DNA of 64,000 bases, taken from positions 294,137-358,136 of the forward strand of contig RPFO01000189.1 in NCBI GenBank assembly GCA_009746045.1, given 5' to 3'. The notes under the pieces are model-generated. The model saw nothing but the letters and a program-made list of their open reading frames with translations, had not been told where the DNA came from and searched no databases. The position numbers were made by a program, and so were the translations under genes. Positions 44,364 through 53,947 of this stretch are shown one piece after another. This DNA is from Mesostigma viride (taxonomy: Eukaryota; Streptophyta; Mesostigmatophyceae; Mesostigmatales; Mesostigmataceae). The first letter of the stretch is position 1. The number at the start of each line of letters is the position of its first letter.

Positions 44364-46424
44364 ATGTGGCTCCAGCTGTCCAGCCTTGGGACAGATAGCT
44401 GCGGTTCTCCAGTGCCCCGGGTGTTTTCCTACCTTTCTACCCCTGTGGGCCGCTCCTGCCTACGGGATGTGTTCCCCTGGCTTCCGGCCGAGGGTGATGC
44501 GGAAATAGATGAGAACCCCTGCGACCTTCTACGGGCAGTAGAGTTCATGGAGATAGCAGACCAGACAGCGGGCGTAGGATTGGGCGACCCTACTCCTACG
44601 GACGCGCCGGTAGAGGCACAGTATTCTCCTGAGTATTCGGCCTCCCCTGCGGCGTCCTCCTCTTCAGTGTCGGCGCCTTCCCCTGTCCCGTCTTCACCGA
44701 GGTCGGTCCTGTGCGCATCGGTGGAGCCTACCCCTTTGGGCTCTGGTCGTGAGCCTGATCCTCTTTCGGCGACAGTTTCTGCGATGCAGGCGCAGATCCA
44801 GTCCCTGACGGCGGCCTTCGGGGCCTTCATGGCGGCCCAGGCGCACGCTCCAGCCACGCCAGGTGGGGTGTCTGCCGCAGCTGTGCCCCCTTCCCCTTCG
44901 GTCGCCTCGACGTCTACGGGTCCGTCTGTGCCGCGCGAGCCCTCGGCGGCTGCGGTTCCCTCTGTTGCTGCGGCTCCTACGCCTTCGGCTACCTCTGCGC
45001 CTGCTACTGACGTACCTGCGCCTCGGCGCGAGTCCGCCGTCCCAGCGGCCGCGCCCGTCGCCGCCGCGTCCGAGCCGCCCACCACGTCAGCGCCGCCCTC
45101 GCGGGGTTTCTTCAGCGACCCGGGCGGTCTTCCCAGGCTTTGGGAGGGCGGTCCTCCGCAGAGGATCCCGGTGCCTGACTGGAGCTTAGACGGTAACCAG
45201 TCGTATGCCGGATTGCCTGTCCCCACGGGCCCTATTTTCAACATGTGGCCTGGTGGTGCTCCGCCCCCAGAGACCGGCGCGCCAGCTGCGGAGGCGGGTC
45301 CGTCGCGACCCCCTGCGGCATCGGGTCCGACGCGGCCCCCTGTTGTACCGGCGCCGTCTGCGTCTGTGCCGGTTCCTACCCCTTCGTCGGCCCCTGTCCC
45401 TTCGGCCCCGCGGTCTTTGGCTGCGGTTGTTCGGTCCAGTGGCTCTGACCCTCGCGCCACCCGCGCTGCCGATTCCCTTCGGGAGTTGTCAGAGGGCGAT
45501 CGGGATCGGGCCCCTTCTGTGGTGCATGCGACTCCGGAGTCGCGCGACACGCCTGTCTTTGGGTACGGTATGTCTGCGCTCGCCTGCCGCCAGTGTGACC
45601 TGCCGCGCGCCTCCGCCGAGCTTGCCATTTCGCCCATGTCCTACGGGTTCTCCCAGGTGTGTCGGGCGCCGCGGGACCGTGGCCTACCAGTTGAGACTGA
45701 TCGGCCTCCTTTCGATATGGTTATTTTAGCTGATCCGGTGTTCCAGGGTGAGATCCTGGTTCGGCGCGTCCTGTATCGCTGGGCTAGGCGCCACAATGAC
45801 TTGGACACCTACGGCGGGTTCCAGTGGGCTTACCCTCCGCCTCTGGGCATTATGGCCTCAGATGCCCTTACGGTAGAGTTTCCTGCGGTGCCGGGTGCCA
45901 CGTACAGCACGGTCCTTCAGCCCATCCTAGAGTGGGATGCCCGTCGTCCAGCGCCCATCCCGGGCCAGGGTTTGGACTCTCGGGGTCATCCTCCTCCCCG
46001 GGCTAGCGACTACCTCGAGACGTTCGGGTCGCGACAGTGTGCCCGTCGGTGGCGCTCCCGTGAGATTCGGCATATCCGGTTGTGGCCGTCCAACGTGGAG
46101 CCCCTGGTAGATCTGTTTTTCCCGACGGGTATGCGCCCTCGGATCCGGTACCATCGCCTGCTCCTGCGGGCTCTCTGCCTGATCGCGGTAGAGCCTTTCC
46201 TACGCCTCTTTGCCTGTGGTTTCCTGGACTGGGCCCGGGGCCAGGTCGTTCTTACGCAGCATAGGTATTACTGGGCCTTCCTGGGTCTTTTTCCTGACGG
46301 CGTGTGGGCCGATGTTTTCCTCACTGTAGATAGGCACGACAATGCTGAGGATGTGTCTCACTACCAGGCGTACCTGGATGTCCTGCTGGCCTCCCGTGGT
46401 ACTTACCAGACGGATGGCCATTAG
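44364..46424 (+). CDS. 686-codon ORF of unknown function in env position of gypsy element
   Basis: The longest uninterrupted ORF in the window, between the chromodomain and the 3' LTR, in element sense. The N-terminal third is acidic, then Pro/Ala/Ser-rich and disordered. The C-terminal 250 residues are globular-looking: FDMVILADPVFQGEILVRR, LETFGSRQCARRWRSRE, RIRYHRLLLRALCLIAVEP and YYWAFLGLFPDGVWADVF. I see no signal peptide or clear transmembrane anchor, so envelope function is not supported. A frame with ATG at 44103 upstream (MSEPTPPAESPLPSPPL) may be its true start, lost through a frameshift near 44300. No domain recognised. Confidence 0.7.
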   Translation: MWLQLSSLGTDSCGSPVPRVFSYLSTPVGRSCLRDVFPWLPAEGDAEIDENPCDLLRAVEFMEIADQTAGVGLGDPTPTDAPVEAQYSPEYSASPAASSSSVSAPSPVPSSPRSVLCASVEPTPLGSGREPDPLSATVSAMQAQIQSLTAAFGAFMAAQAHAPATPGGVSAAAVPPSPSVASTSTGPSVPREPSAAAVPSVAAAPTPSATSAPATDVPAPRRESAVPAAAPVAAASEPPTTSAPPSRGFFSDPGGLPRLWEGGPPQRIPVPDWSLDGNQSYAGLPVPTGPIFNMWPGGAPPPETGAPAAEAGPSRPPAASGPTRPPVVPAPSASVPVPTPSSAPVPSAPRSLAAVVRSSGSDPRATRAADSLRELSEGDRDRAPSVVHATPESRDTPVFGYGMSALACRQCDLPRASAELAISPMSYGFSQVCRAPRDRGLPVETDRPPFDMVILADPVFQGEILVRRVLYRWARRHNDLDTYGGFQWAYPPPLGIMASDALTVEFPAVPGATYSTVLQPILEWDARRPAPIPGQGLDSRGHPPPRASDYLETFGSRQCARRWRSREIRHIRLWPSNVEPLVDLFFPTGMRPRIRYHRLLLRALCLIAVEPFLRLFACGFLDWARGQVVLTQHRYYWAFLGLFPDGVWADVFLTVDRHDNAEDVSHYQAYLDVLLASRGTYQTDGH

Positions 46425-46778
46425 ATAGAGGGCCTTAGGCCCGACCTGAGGGTGTTGTCCCTCCGGTATATAGAGTCGCCCTCACGTTCTGGCCAGTTGA
46501 CTGGTCGTTCTTGGTCCTTGGTGCTGATTTGTTTACTCTGTGTGTCCTGCCCAGTGCCGTTCCCCCCGGCAAGGACTTTGTTCCAGGCAGTTAGGGGAAC
46601 CTACCACCAGGCTTGGTGCTGGCTAACCCTACACCTCCCGGCGTGGTGGTGGAGACCGTGTGAACTATTGGTGCTTTGTATCTTGGATGGCCTGATTGTG
46701 TTGGTGTGTGCTGGGTGCATTAGGTTTCCTACCCCTTGTTTCCTCCCTGTGCGTAGGGAGAGGGCTCCCTACCTTTGT

Positions 46779-46789
46779 GGGGGGGGAGG
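46779..46789 (+). promoter_or_regulatory. Polypurine tract of gypsy element
   Basis: GGGGGGGGAGG directly abuts the 3' LTR start, where plus-strand DNA synthesis is primed. The 46425-46778 stretch before it is non-coding and shows nothing else. Confidence 0.85.
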
Positions 46790-47345
46790 TGTTACGTCGC
46801 GTAACAATTCGTTGTAGTTACGGACGTAAATTAGGTCTTTTGCCTCGGTTGTCCCTAGGTTTACGTGTAGCTCCTACCGGGACACTATTGTCCTCGTAAC
46901 AGTACTGTGGTACATTGGGTGCCTTTGGGCGCCGCGCCGCGTACTTTACTAGTGGTCCTGATCCTTTGGTAGAATGTAGTGGACCAGCGTGCATCTGTGA
47001 TGCGTGTCTGTAGGCGAGGGCCATGTCGGCCCGAGCGTGTTGGACCGTTGGTGACCATTTATGCACGTTCTACCCTCGTTGTGTGCACTCGGCGTGTGTT
47101 AAATGAATTAACACATATAGGCTTGGGTCACGGCAGTGTAGTTGTGTTTCCTTCCTCTATTCCTGGAGTAAACGGGTTGTGTAAATGGCTTATGGCGTAT
47201 TATAGTAACACTTACGTTAATGCATTGAGATCTGGATCGTCTCGTTCGTCTTTCGCTAGGGGTTTAACTAGAGGTGGCTTGACTAGTTTAGGTAGCATCA
47301 GGCCAGGTAGAGGTAGAGGTAGTGGTAGATACCCGCGGCGTAACA
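46790..47345 (+). repeat. 3' LTR of gypsy element
   Basis: 556 bp, TG...CA, followed by the AAGGG target duplication. It is identical to the 5' LTR in its last 255 bp and diverged in its first 301 bp. Confidence 0.95.
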
Positions 47346-49178
47346 AAGGGCTGGTGCTACTGCGCCAAGAGCGACCTCGTGTCATACTACTATTCCATCG
47401 AGGTGCCCGAGTGGTGGTGGGACTACCAAGGGCTTCCTAGTGTGTGGTCGACTAGCGTAGGTCTGGCAGGGCCCAGACGGAAGGTGTGGCCCGTGCTCAA
47501 GGTGCTGGCCATGGGACATTCCCATGCGGTGGCGCTGGGGGAGGCCATCCATGAGATGGTGCTCTACATGACCGGTGCCCTGGATCCGAGGCGCCAGGTC
47601 AACTACCTCTCAAGCGCAGGTGAGCTCACCTTGGTGCGCGACGAGTGTGGCCAGCCACTGCGCTTGGCCATCGAGTACAAGGAGGAGCGCGCCGGGGAGC
47701 TTCAGATTGACCTGGAAAACCCCCCTGCCCCCATGCTGTCCATCACCATTGATGACTTGGTGGCCAGCAACGGGCGGACCTGCGAGGCGGTGAACCAGCT
47801 CATCACGCGCGCTATTGAGGAAGGCTACCTCCCTAACAACCTTGTGCCATCTAAGGAGAAGACTAAGATGGCGAGCCTGGAAGGGGACGAGCTAGAAGCC
47901 CTAGGGGTGGTGCACCGACGGAACGGCGTGCTGGAACCAACGGTCAAGCAGCTCAACCTTGTGATCGCCCACACGCAGGCTATACTCACTCGAGGCCGAG
48001 CTACGGCCGAGGGGCTGGCTGCCGTCTTGGGGCGGTGGTTGTGGCTGCAGATGTTAAGCCGCAGCTGCTTGTCCATTTGGCAGCAATGTTTCAAATTCAT
48101 CAGCCTGCAAGGGTGGGGGCAGCGATCCTGGGTGCTGTGGGCCGGGGTGCGGGAGGAGTTAGAGTGTGCCCTGGCCTTGGCTCCCATGCTAAGGGTTGAC
48201 CGAAGCGCACCTTTGGCCCGTGAGGTGGTTGCATCTGACGCGTCCACCTACGGGCAAGGTGTCGTGTACGCAACCATGGAGCCGGGCGATGTGACGGAGC
48301 TGGCGAGGGCACGAGAGGTGCGGGGGTACCCGACTTTGCTCATACCAAGTGAGGTGGCCTACGCTGGCCCTAGGCCACTGAGCGCGAGGGCGCAACAAGC
48401 AATCACTAGCCAGCAATGGCGGGTTGGGGTCCGGAGTCGTTGGCGGGATCCGGGGATGCACATCAACGAGAAGGAGGTGCGGGCTGCAGTGAAGGGCGTG
48501 GAGAGGAGTGCGCGCAGCTTGGCAAACCGAGGCAAGCGGGTGGTGAGGTTGGTGGACTCCACCGCGGCGTTGGGCTGCTTGGCTAAGGGGCGGTCCTCAT
48601 CCCACAAGCTCAACAAGCACTGCCGCCGCTTGTGCGCGCTGACCCTCGCCAATGGGAGTCGTTCCCAGTGGGTGTGGACGCCGAGTGCACTTCAACCAGC
48701 CGATGGCGTTTCTCGCGGCCACTCCATGGCGACTTTCTTGGCAGGCTGGGTGCGCGACCTGACCGCGGAAGGCATCCATCCTAACCCGGGGCCCCCTGCA
48801 CCTGTTAGCTACCTTCCATTGCTAGAGGGGAAAGTAAAGCCGGCTACTTTGCTGGCCTACCGTCGTGGTCTTGATTCCCTCTTGACTTGGTGGGAGGCTG
48901 GTGGGCGGGCGGACGGGTCATCGTCACGCGCTGACACCCTTGAGGAGACATTTTGTGCGTATGTCGCCTGGGCTCATTTTCGGGGGTACAGCCGCCAAGT
49001 GTGTGTCAATGCCTTGATGGGGTTGCAACTTTATTATCCCGGTATGGTGAAGCGGTGGGACTTGGCCCGTGGCGTCCTCGCTGGGTGGAAAACACTTGTG
49101 CCCCCGGCCCCGTGCCCCTCCTCCCATTCCATGGGAGGCGGCGTTTGCACTTGCCAGCACGATGGTCATGCAAGGTGA
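47346..49178 (+). CDS. DIRS reverse transcriptase C-terminal part, RNase H and N-terminal recombinase region
   Basis: In frame with the RT start at 29142 once the gypsy is removed. RT: CAKSDLVSYYYSIEVPEWWW (motif A), MGHSHAVALGEAI (motif B region), SITIDDLVAS (motif C, IDD at about 47748-47756 rather than YxDD). RNase H: VVASDASTYGQGVVYA, NEKEVRAAVKGVE, LVDSTAALGCL and WTPSALQPADGVSRG. A 2A-like motif follows, then RRGLDSLLTWWEAGG and the helical N-terminal domain of the recombinase. The frame ends at 49178 after a shift in a C-rich tract near 49110. RT and RNase H provide cDNA synthesis. Confidence 0.88.
   Translation, partial: KGWCYCAKSDLVSYYYSIEVPEWWWDYQGLPSVWSTSVGLAGPRRKVWPVLKVLAMGHSHAVALGEAIHEMVLYMTGALDPRRQVNYLSSAGELTLVRDECGQPLRLAIEYKEERAGELQIDLENPPAPMLSITIDDLVASNGRTCEAVNQLITRAIEEGYLPNNLVPSKEKTKMASLEGDELEALGVVHRRNGVLEPTVKQLNLVIAHTQAILTRGRATAEGLAAVLGRWLWLQMLSRSCLSIWQQCFKFISLQGWGQRSWVLWAGVREELECALALAPMLRVDRSAPLAREVVASDASTYGQGVVYATMEPGDVTELARAREVRGYPTLLIPSEVAYAGPRPLSARAQQAITSQQWRVGVRSRWRDPGMHINEKEVRAAVKGVERSARSLANRGKRVVRLVDSTAALGCLAKGRSSSHKLNKHCRRLCALTLANGSRSQWVWTPSALQPADGVSRGHSMATFLAGWVRDLTAEGIHPNPGPPAPVSYLPLLEGKVKPATLLAYRRGLDSLLTWWEAGGRADGSSSRADTLEETFCAYVAWAHFRGYSRQVCVNALMGLQLYYPGMVKRWDLARGVLAGWKTLVPPAPCPSSHSMGGGVCTCQHDGHAR
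48771..48794 (+). other. 2A-like motif GIHPNPGP between RNase H and recombinase
   Basis: The codons read EGIHPNPGPPAP. The NPGP core preceded by an x-I-x-x arrangement is the signature of 2A ribosome-skipping peptides (general form D-V/I-E-x-NPG/P). Here Gly stands at the usual Asp and His at the usual Glu; H-P before NPGP is a variant I recall from retroelement 2A-like sequences. Its position exactly at the domain boundary supports a function, but activity is untested. Confidence 0.6.
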
Positions 49179-49734
49179 GCGCCTTGCGGGCCTGCTGGTT
49201 GTCATCGTGTTCCGCCATTACCTGCGAATCTCGGAGGCGCTATATATAAACCTCCGTGTTGGCCATGTGCGCCTCCAGCCTGACGTTCGGCTTGGGCCGG
49301 CTCAACGGGGCGCCCTACTGCTGAGGTCTACCAAGACCTCTAAGGGCAAGACTCAGTCAGTGGTGGTAGAAGATGTGATGTCTGAAACCATCCTCCGTCA
49401 CTGCATCGCGGGTAAGCACGCTTGGGAGGCCGTGTTCCCTTTCACCTACCCGCAATTCCGGCGCATTTGGCAGGCTGCGAGTCAGGCCTTGGGGGTCGCC
49501 CAGATTTTCACCATTCACGGGCTCCGGCATGGAGGTGCCACTCACGATTTCCTCGCGGGTCGCAGCATGGGGGACATCAAGGGCCGGGGGCGCTGGCTTA
49601 GCAGCTCCACGGTTGCCCATTATGTGGGCTTGCACCGCAGTTTGGAGGTGGAGCTGCCTGAGGTTATTCTTCGGGCCATGGCCGCCTGCCCCCCTCGGGC
49701 CTGGCGGGCTATTTTGAAATTGCCCTCCACCTAG
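49069..49734 (+). CDS. DIRS tyrosine recombinase, catalytic domain
   Basis: The recombinase integrates the circular double-stranded cDNA. Catalytic residues are recognisable: Arg in RHYLRISEAL (49225-49227), H-x-x-R in IHGLRHGGATHD (49516-49527) and Tyr in STVAHYVGLHR (49621-49623), with LRSTKTSKGKTQ between. It is read in a frame shifted from the upstream RT-RNase H ORF; real joined sequence probably starts at the N-terminal domain near 48800. The frame used here opens at a GTG and is not a real start. Confidence 0.9.
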   Translation: MASSLGGKHLCPRPRAPPPIPWEAAFALASTMVMQGERLAGLLVVIVFRHYLRISEALYINLRVGHVRLQPDVRLGPAQRGALLLRSTKTSKGKTQSVVVEDVMSETILRHCIAGKHAWEAVFPFTYPQFRRIWQAASQALGVAQIFTIHGLRHGGATHDFLAGRSMGDIKGRGRWLSSSTVAHYVGLHRSLEVELPEVILRAMAACPPRAWRAILKLPST

Positions 49735-49806
49735 TTTGGTTGTTCATTTCTATGTCATTATGCTAGGTTCTTTGCCCCTGGCATGGATCGCCAGGGAGGG
49801 ATATAA

Positions 49807-49943
49807 GGGTAAGGCTAGCCTTTGCCAAGCAATAAGTGTTCCCATGAGCATCGGCGGCCGGGATGTGGCCTGCCTTTTGTATGTGCTCCACTCATTGTTT
49901 TAATAAAGAGTCTGGTTACCCTGGAGTTCCACGGTTAATAGAA
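49807..49943 (+). repeat. DIRS internal repeat B1
   Basis: Starts GGGTAAGGCTAGCC, contains an AATAAAG-like motif and ends at the B1/A2 junction AATAGAATCG. Duplicated at 50401-50537. Together with A2 it mimics the junction of a circular intermediate. Confidence 0.9.
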
Positions 49944-50289
49944 TCGTGGTTCTCTGAACATAGTTTCTTTATAGTGAGATGGAAGGGTAGCCGCTATAGC
50001 TAGGTTATTGGGTTCACGTGACATACCTTTTGAGGCCGGTGCGGCCTGATCCGGATCAGTCGTGGCCAAAGCTTTGGCCAGTTTTTCTTGGCCAGGTGGC
50101 AGGAGCTACGTTGAGATATAAACCTGCCACTGTCTAGGTTTCTTGGCTCATGGCGTAGTGATTAACTAGATCTAGATTCTTTCTCTCACGCAATATGTGA
50201 CCTAATAGCCCCGGCAGCCTTACGTAAGCTGCCGGCAATTAGAACGCCACATTGCGTCATTTGTTCAGACGCAACATTTGCGTGGCGAA
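49942..50289 (+). repeat. DIRS internal repeat A2
   Basis: Same sequence as A1 without the 71-bp insert; shares its palindromes. The A2-B2 spacer 50290-50400 is unique. Confidence 0.9.
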
Positions 50290-50400
50290 AAAATGCCGTC
50301 CGGGCCAAGGCCGCATGACACGCAAAAAAGGACAAAAACAAACCCACCTAGCTAAGGTCGGCCTCTTTTCTTTTCCCGCCCACCCTTCCTGCGTGTTTGG

Positions 50401-50537
50401 GGGTAAGGCTAGCCTTTGCCAAGCAATAAGTGTTCCCATGAGCATCGGCGGCCGGGATGTGGCCTGCCTTTTGTATGTGCTCCACTCATTGTTTTAATAA
50501 AGAGTCTGGTTACCCTGGAGTTCCACGGTTAATAGAA
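50401..50537 (+). repeat. DIRS right terminal repeat B2
   Basis: Copy of B1. Ends AATAGAA before flanking ATGGTTTTCACC, defining the right edge of the element. Confidence 0.9.
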
Positions 50538-50710
50538 ATGGTTTTCACCTTTGCGGAGTGCCTGATCAGAAAATACTTAATTATCTCTCACTTGCCCCCG
50601 TGAAGCGCTTGATACAATGTTAAAGCACGTAGGGGAGGGCGCAGCCAATCAGCCGCAGGGAAGGTGGCATGGCCTTCAAGGAAAATGCAACGAAGGCAAA
50701 GCATGCATGC

Positions 50711-51153
50711 GGCCCACGCGCATGTGCGCCCATAATGGCCCCCATGGATGATGCTTTCACTATTTAGCCGCGCCCAGCCTACAACGGGACCTCCCATGGA
50801 TGATGCATTAAGAATTTAGCCACGCCATGCCTATGCAGGGAGTTACTCTCTGCTGAGATGCCATGTGTACACCAGCTATAGCCTAGCCACATATACCTTC
50901 CACCCCATATGTCATGCAGGCCTTCTAGGCCCTCTCCTCAAGCCCCCCCTGGGTGCCTGTGCTTGGTAACTGAGGCATGAACCCTCATGGCGGTGCAGGT
51001 GCACCTTGTGCACCCAGAGCAGGTGATAGTTGTACATCCTCCACCTGCAGGTTGTAGCCCTGATTGTATTACAAACCCATAGATGCCCCTTTCTCAGGGC
51101 TATGTGTTACATATGCTCCCAACGGAGCTATGATTTTAATTAATTAATTAATG
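50711..51153 (+). repeat. SINE-like interspersed repeat, copy A
   Basis: Begins GGCCCACGCGCATGTGCGCC, contains two copies of CCCATGGATGATGC and TTTAGCC, a GTGCAGGTGCACC segment and ACATATGCTCCCAACGGAG, and ends (TTAA)n. The same architecture recurs at 58211-58844 and partly at 59210-59459. The tail matches the RTE-like LINE tails. No coding capacity is seen. Bases 50538-50710 before it are unassigned. Confidence 0.75.
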
Positions 51154-51354
51154 CATGTGGTAATGGATTTTAACGAAATAGAAGACCTGTTGAGGGAAGG
51201 TGACACCAGCAAGGTGGCCACAGTGTGGGCAGGGGCTAGGGTGATGGGGGATAGCACTCTTTCTGTTATTGTGCCCCCCCTAACAGCCACCTGGGCATCC
51301 ACTTCCCATGGAGAGTGCTCCCTCAAGAGTTTAACATTTTCTACCATGCCCCCC

Positions 51355-51440
51355 CACACACCCACGCATGCATGCATGCCAGCCCCCCCACACACCCACG
51401 CATGCATGCCAGCCCCCCTTCACACCAATGCATGCATGCC
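51355..51440. repeat. Minisatellite CATGCCAGCCCCCCCACACACC, left part
   Basis: About 29-bp units, interrupted by the RTE-like fragment at 51441-51998 and continuing at 51999-52170. Between 51154 and 51355 nothing is recognised. Confidence 0.85.
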
Positions 51441-51998
51441 CGTCATTAGAGTCTTTGTATCAGGGTATGCCTCGTATTTCGGACGAGATTAGGCAGCGTA
51501 GGATAGCATTTGTAGGACACCTTGCTCGCACCAGCCAGGTCGACACCGCCCTTGGTCTGGCAGGCCCCCAGCGGCTTGGCCAGCCAGGGCGGCGTATTCT
51601 GACCTGGCCTGGCCCCAAGGGCATTCCCAAAAGGGTAGGGAAACATGTCACGAACTACATCCAGATGTTGCTGGACGACCTAGTGGTCCCAGCCCAGTTC
51701 GAACACCGCATATACTGACTCGCTCTCCCTTCTTTGGACAGCCATGCAGAACAAGACGCGGTGGCAGAAGATTGTCAAGGCTCACACGCCAGCCCCTGTG
51801 GGCAAGCCACCTCCCCCCAAGCGGAGGAGGCGTTTGATGAGTAGTGTATAGTTAGGATTTTCTAGACTAGACAGCTTAGAGTTAGGTTAGTTCGATTACG
51901 CGGCTCCTTCCACTCCACCCATCCATCAAGGAATATGTGCTACATGATCTCCCAACGGAGGCAAGTTATAATTTAATTTAATTTAATTTTAATTTAAT
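51441..51998 (+). mobile_element. 5'-truncated RTE-like LINE 3' fragment
   Basis: Encodes the C-terminal end of the LINE ORF (SLYQGMPRISDEIRQRRIAFVGHLARTSQVDT) with a stop near 51716. Further coding-like sequence follows (KTRWQKIVKAHTPAP), then a 3' end with CTCCCAACGGAGG and a TAATTTAATTT tail. Flanked by GCATGCC copies that fit a target duplication, but the target is itself repetitive. Confidence 0.85.
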
Positions 51999-52170
51999 GC
52001 ATGCCAGCTCCCCCCATACCCACGCATGCATGCCAGCCCCCCCACACACCCAAGCATGCATGCCAGCCCCCCCCCACACCCACGCATGCATGCCAGCCCC
52101 CCCACACACCCACGCATGCATGCCAGCCCCCCCCCCACACCCAGGCATGCATGCCAGCCCCCCCCCATGA
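51999..52170. repeat. Minisatellite CATGCCAGCCCCCCCACACACC, right part
   Basis: Continuation of the array at 51355-51440, with ACCCACGCATG and ACCCAAGCATG variants. Confidence 0.9.
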
Positions 52171-52606
52171 CCCAAGCGTACCTCTGCCTCCATATTACAG
52201 ACAAACCAGGAGGCTGCCCGGGGGTAAGCCCGTCACGTCTAGTGTAGCACATGTCCATGCCGAGTCTATCACGACAAGTCCATGGGTGGCGGCCCTGCCG
52301 CGCGCGGCCTGGGGCACGCCAGGTGAGGACATATCGCCCAGGCTGGGCGGGCTTGGTGCCAGCTAGTCTATCTGATGTGTCTACCTGATCTGTGCGGGCC
52401 AGGTGCCCGGCTAGGCCCAGGCGCCTGTGCCTAATAATGTGGGAAACAAAGGGCAAATCAGCGTACAAATCCTCATTACTTTGCGTGTCATGCGCGAAGG
52501 CATGCCACGGAGTACTATGCTAATCTCATTAGAAAAAATAATTACACAAAAGTTTAAACAAATTAAACTCGTGCTTCCGTTGGGGAGTCACGGAGCATTA
52601 ACCCCG
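52171..52606 (-). mobile_element. RTE-like LINE fragments, minus strand
   Basis: 52190-52500 encodes the IRHRRLGLAGHLARTDQVDT end region on the minus strand. 52555-52606 is a separate short tail (GGGGTTAATGCTCCGTGACT on the minus strand) like the 3' end at 59810-59850. Both are dead. Confidence 0.75.
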
Positions 52607-53773
52607 ATGCATGATGGATGGGACAATGCGGCAGCTGACGCTGCAGCTTCGCCAGCCCCGGCAGGCAGCGGTGACACTAGTCGTGCACTGGTGGTCGCCC
52701 AGCAACCTCCCGGGCTCAATGCCTCGCCATTGGCATCGCCTGACCCTAAACGCGCCCGCTCAGCCGACAAAACAGGAGGGTCTTCACGCCCCTCGGAACC
52801 GCGCTTTCGGCTCCAACCTTTCCAGGTCGATGATCACGACTGGACCAACATGTCTCCGGCGTCCGATGCTCTGGACTGCATCTTCTACGGGGACTACGCC
52901 TCGCTTTACGACCTGTGCCTCCATCTCCACGCCACCGGACGCCTCCTCGTCACCGACGGCCGTCGCTGGCACAACGTCAGCATGGTTTTCGGCTCCCCCC
53001 GCCCCGTCCTCCATGCAGCATGCCATCCTCAACTCCCTTCTCCAGCGCTCTGACGGCGAGATCTGGGCTCCATCCATCTCCGCCCCCACCCTCCGTTCCA
53101 TCCTCACGGAAGCCTTCCAGCAGCACGTGACCCCCCTTGCTGCCGACGTCGCAGCAATAGGTGGCACGCTGACTGCTGAACTTCCTCACATTTCCACCGC
53201 CGCCGCCTCCACCTCCACTGCCATTTCCGCCTCCACTGCCGACATCAAAGCCCAGCTCCTCGACCTCGACCAACGCCTTCAAGCCACCGCCACCGCCCTT
53301 GAGAGCTTGCATGACACCGCCGGCCTCACCGCCCGGGCGGTGAAGGACATCGCCGCCCAGCCGGCGCCTGCTGGCCCGGCCGGCGATGCTCCCTCAACCT
53401 GGGCGGACTTGCTTAAGCATCATACCACCTCCACCACCTCCACCATCGCGGCACAGCTCAAGCAACAAGCCCTCGACCTTCGCGAGGAGGCCGACATCAC
53501 CCAGCGCAGCCACAATGTCATCGTCAAGCACTTCGACCAGCCGGCAGGTGAGACCTCCACGAGCCTTCTTGAGGCATTTAAGCGCGCCATTTTTGCCCCC
53601 ATGCTACTCACTGGTGAGCTGCACATGTCGGCTGTCCGCCTCCCCCGCGCGCGCGGGGGAAGGCTGGCCCGGCACCCGTGCTCCTCACCTTTAAGTACAT
53701 GGCGGACAAGCTGGCGTTCCTTAAATGCCGCAAGAAGCTCTCGGAGACTCGCTTCACGCTGGACGACGACTAG
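52607..53773 (+). pseudogene. L1-type LINE ORF1 (RNA-binding protein), two frameshifts
   Basis: Starts MHDGWDNAAADAA. Contains DCIFYGDYASLYDLCLHL, a long Ala/Thr/Ser-rich probable coiled coil (DIKAQLLDLDQRLQATATAL) and a C-terminal RRM-like part, NVIVKHFDQPAGETSTSLLE...LHMSAVRLPRARGG and, in another frame, PVLLTFKYMADKLAFLKCR, ending DDD-stop. L1 ORF1 proteins coat element RNA. Frame changes lie near 53010 and 53655, both in C/G-rich runs. Confidence 0.65.
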
Positions 53774-53947
53774 TGACCCTGGCCCAGCAACACCAGCGAC
53801 GCGAGCTATGGCCGACCTACCTTCAGCTAGCTCCGGCAGAGCGCAAGGGGGAAGCCGGTATACTGGAGGGGGGCGGTCATCCACGTTGATCACAAGCCCT
53901 GGCAGCCCCCCCCTGCCACCTCAGACTAGGGAATATATACCAGTAGC

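Noticed and set aside
44429-45637. 402-codon minus-strand ORF
   Set aside because: Antisense shadow of the GC-rich Pro/Ala/Ser-rich part of the gypsy extra ORF.
44364-46424. Retroviral envelope gene
   Set aside because: Position fits, but no signal peptide, cleavage site or membrane anchor is visible.
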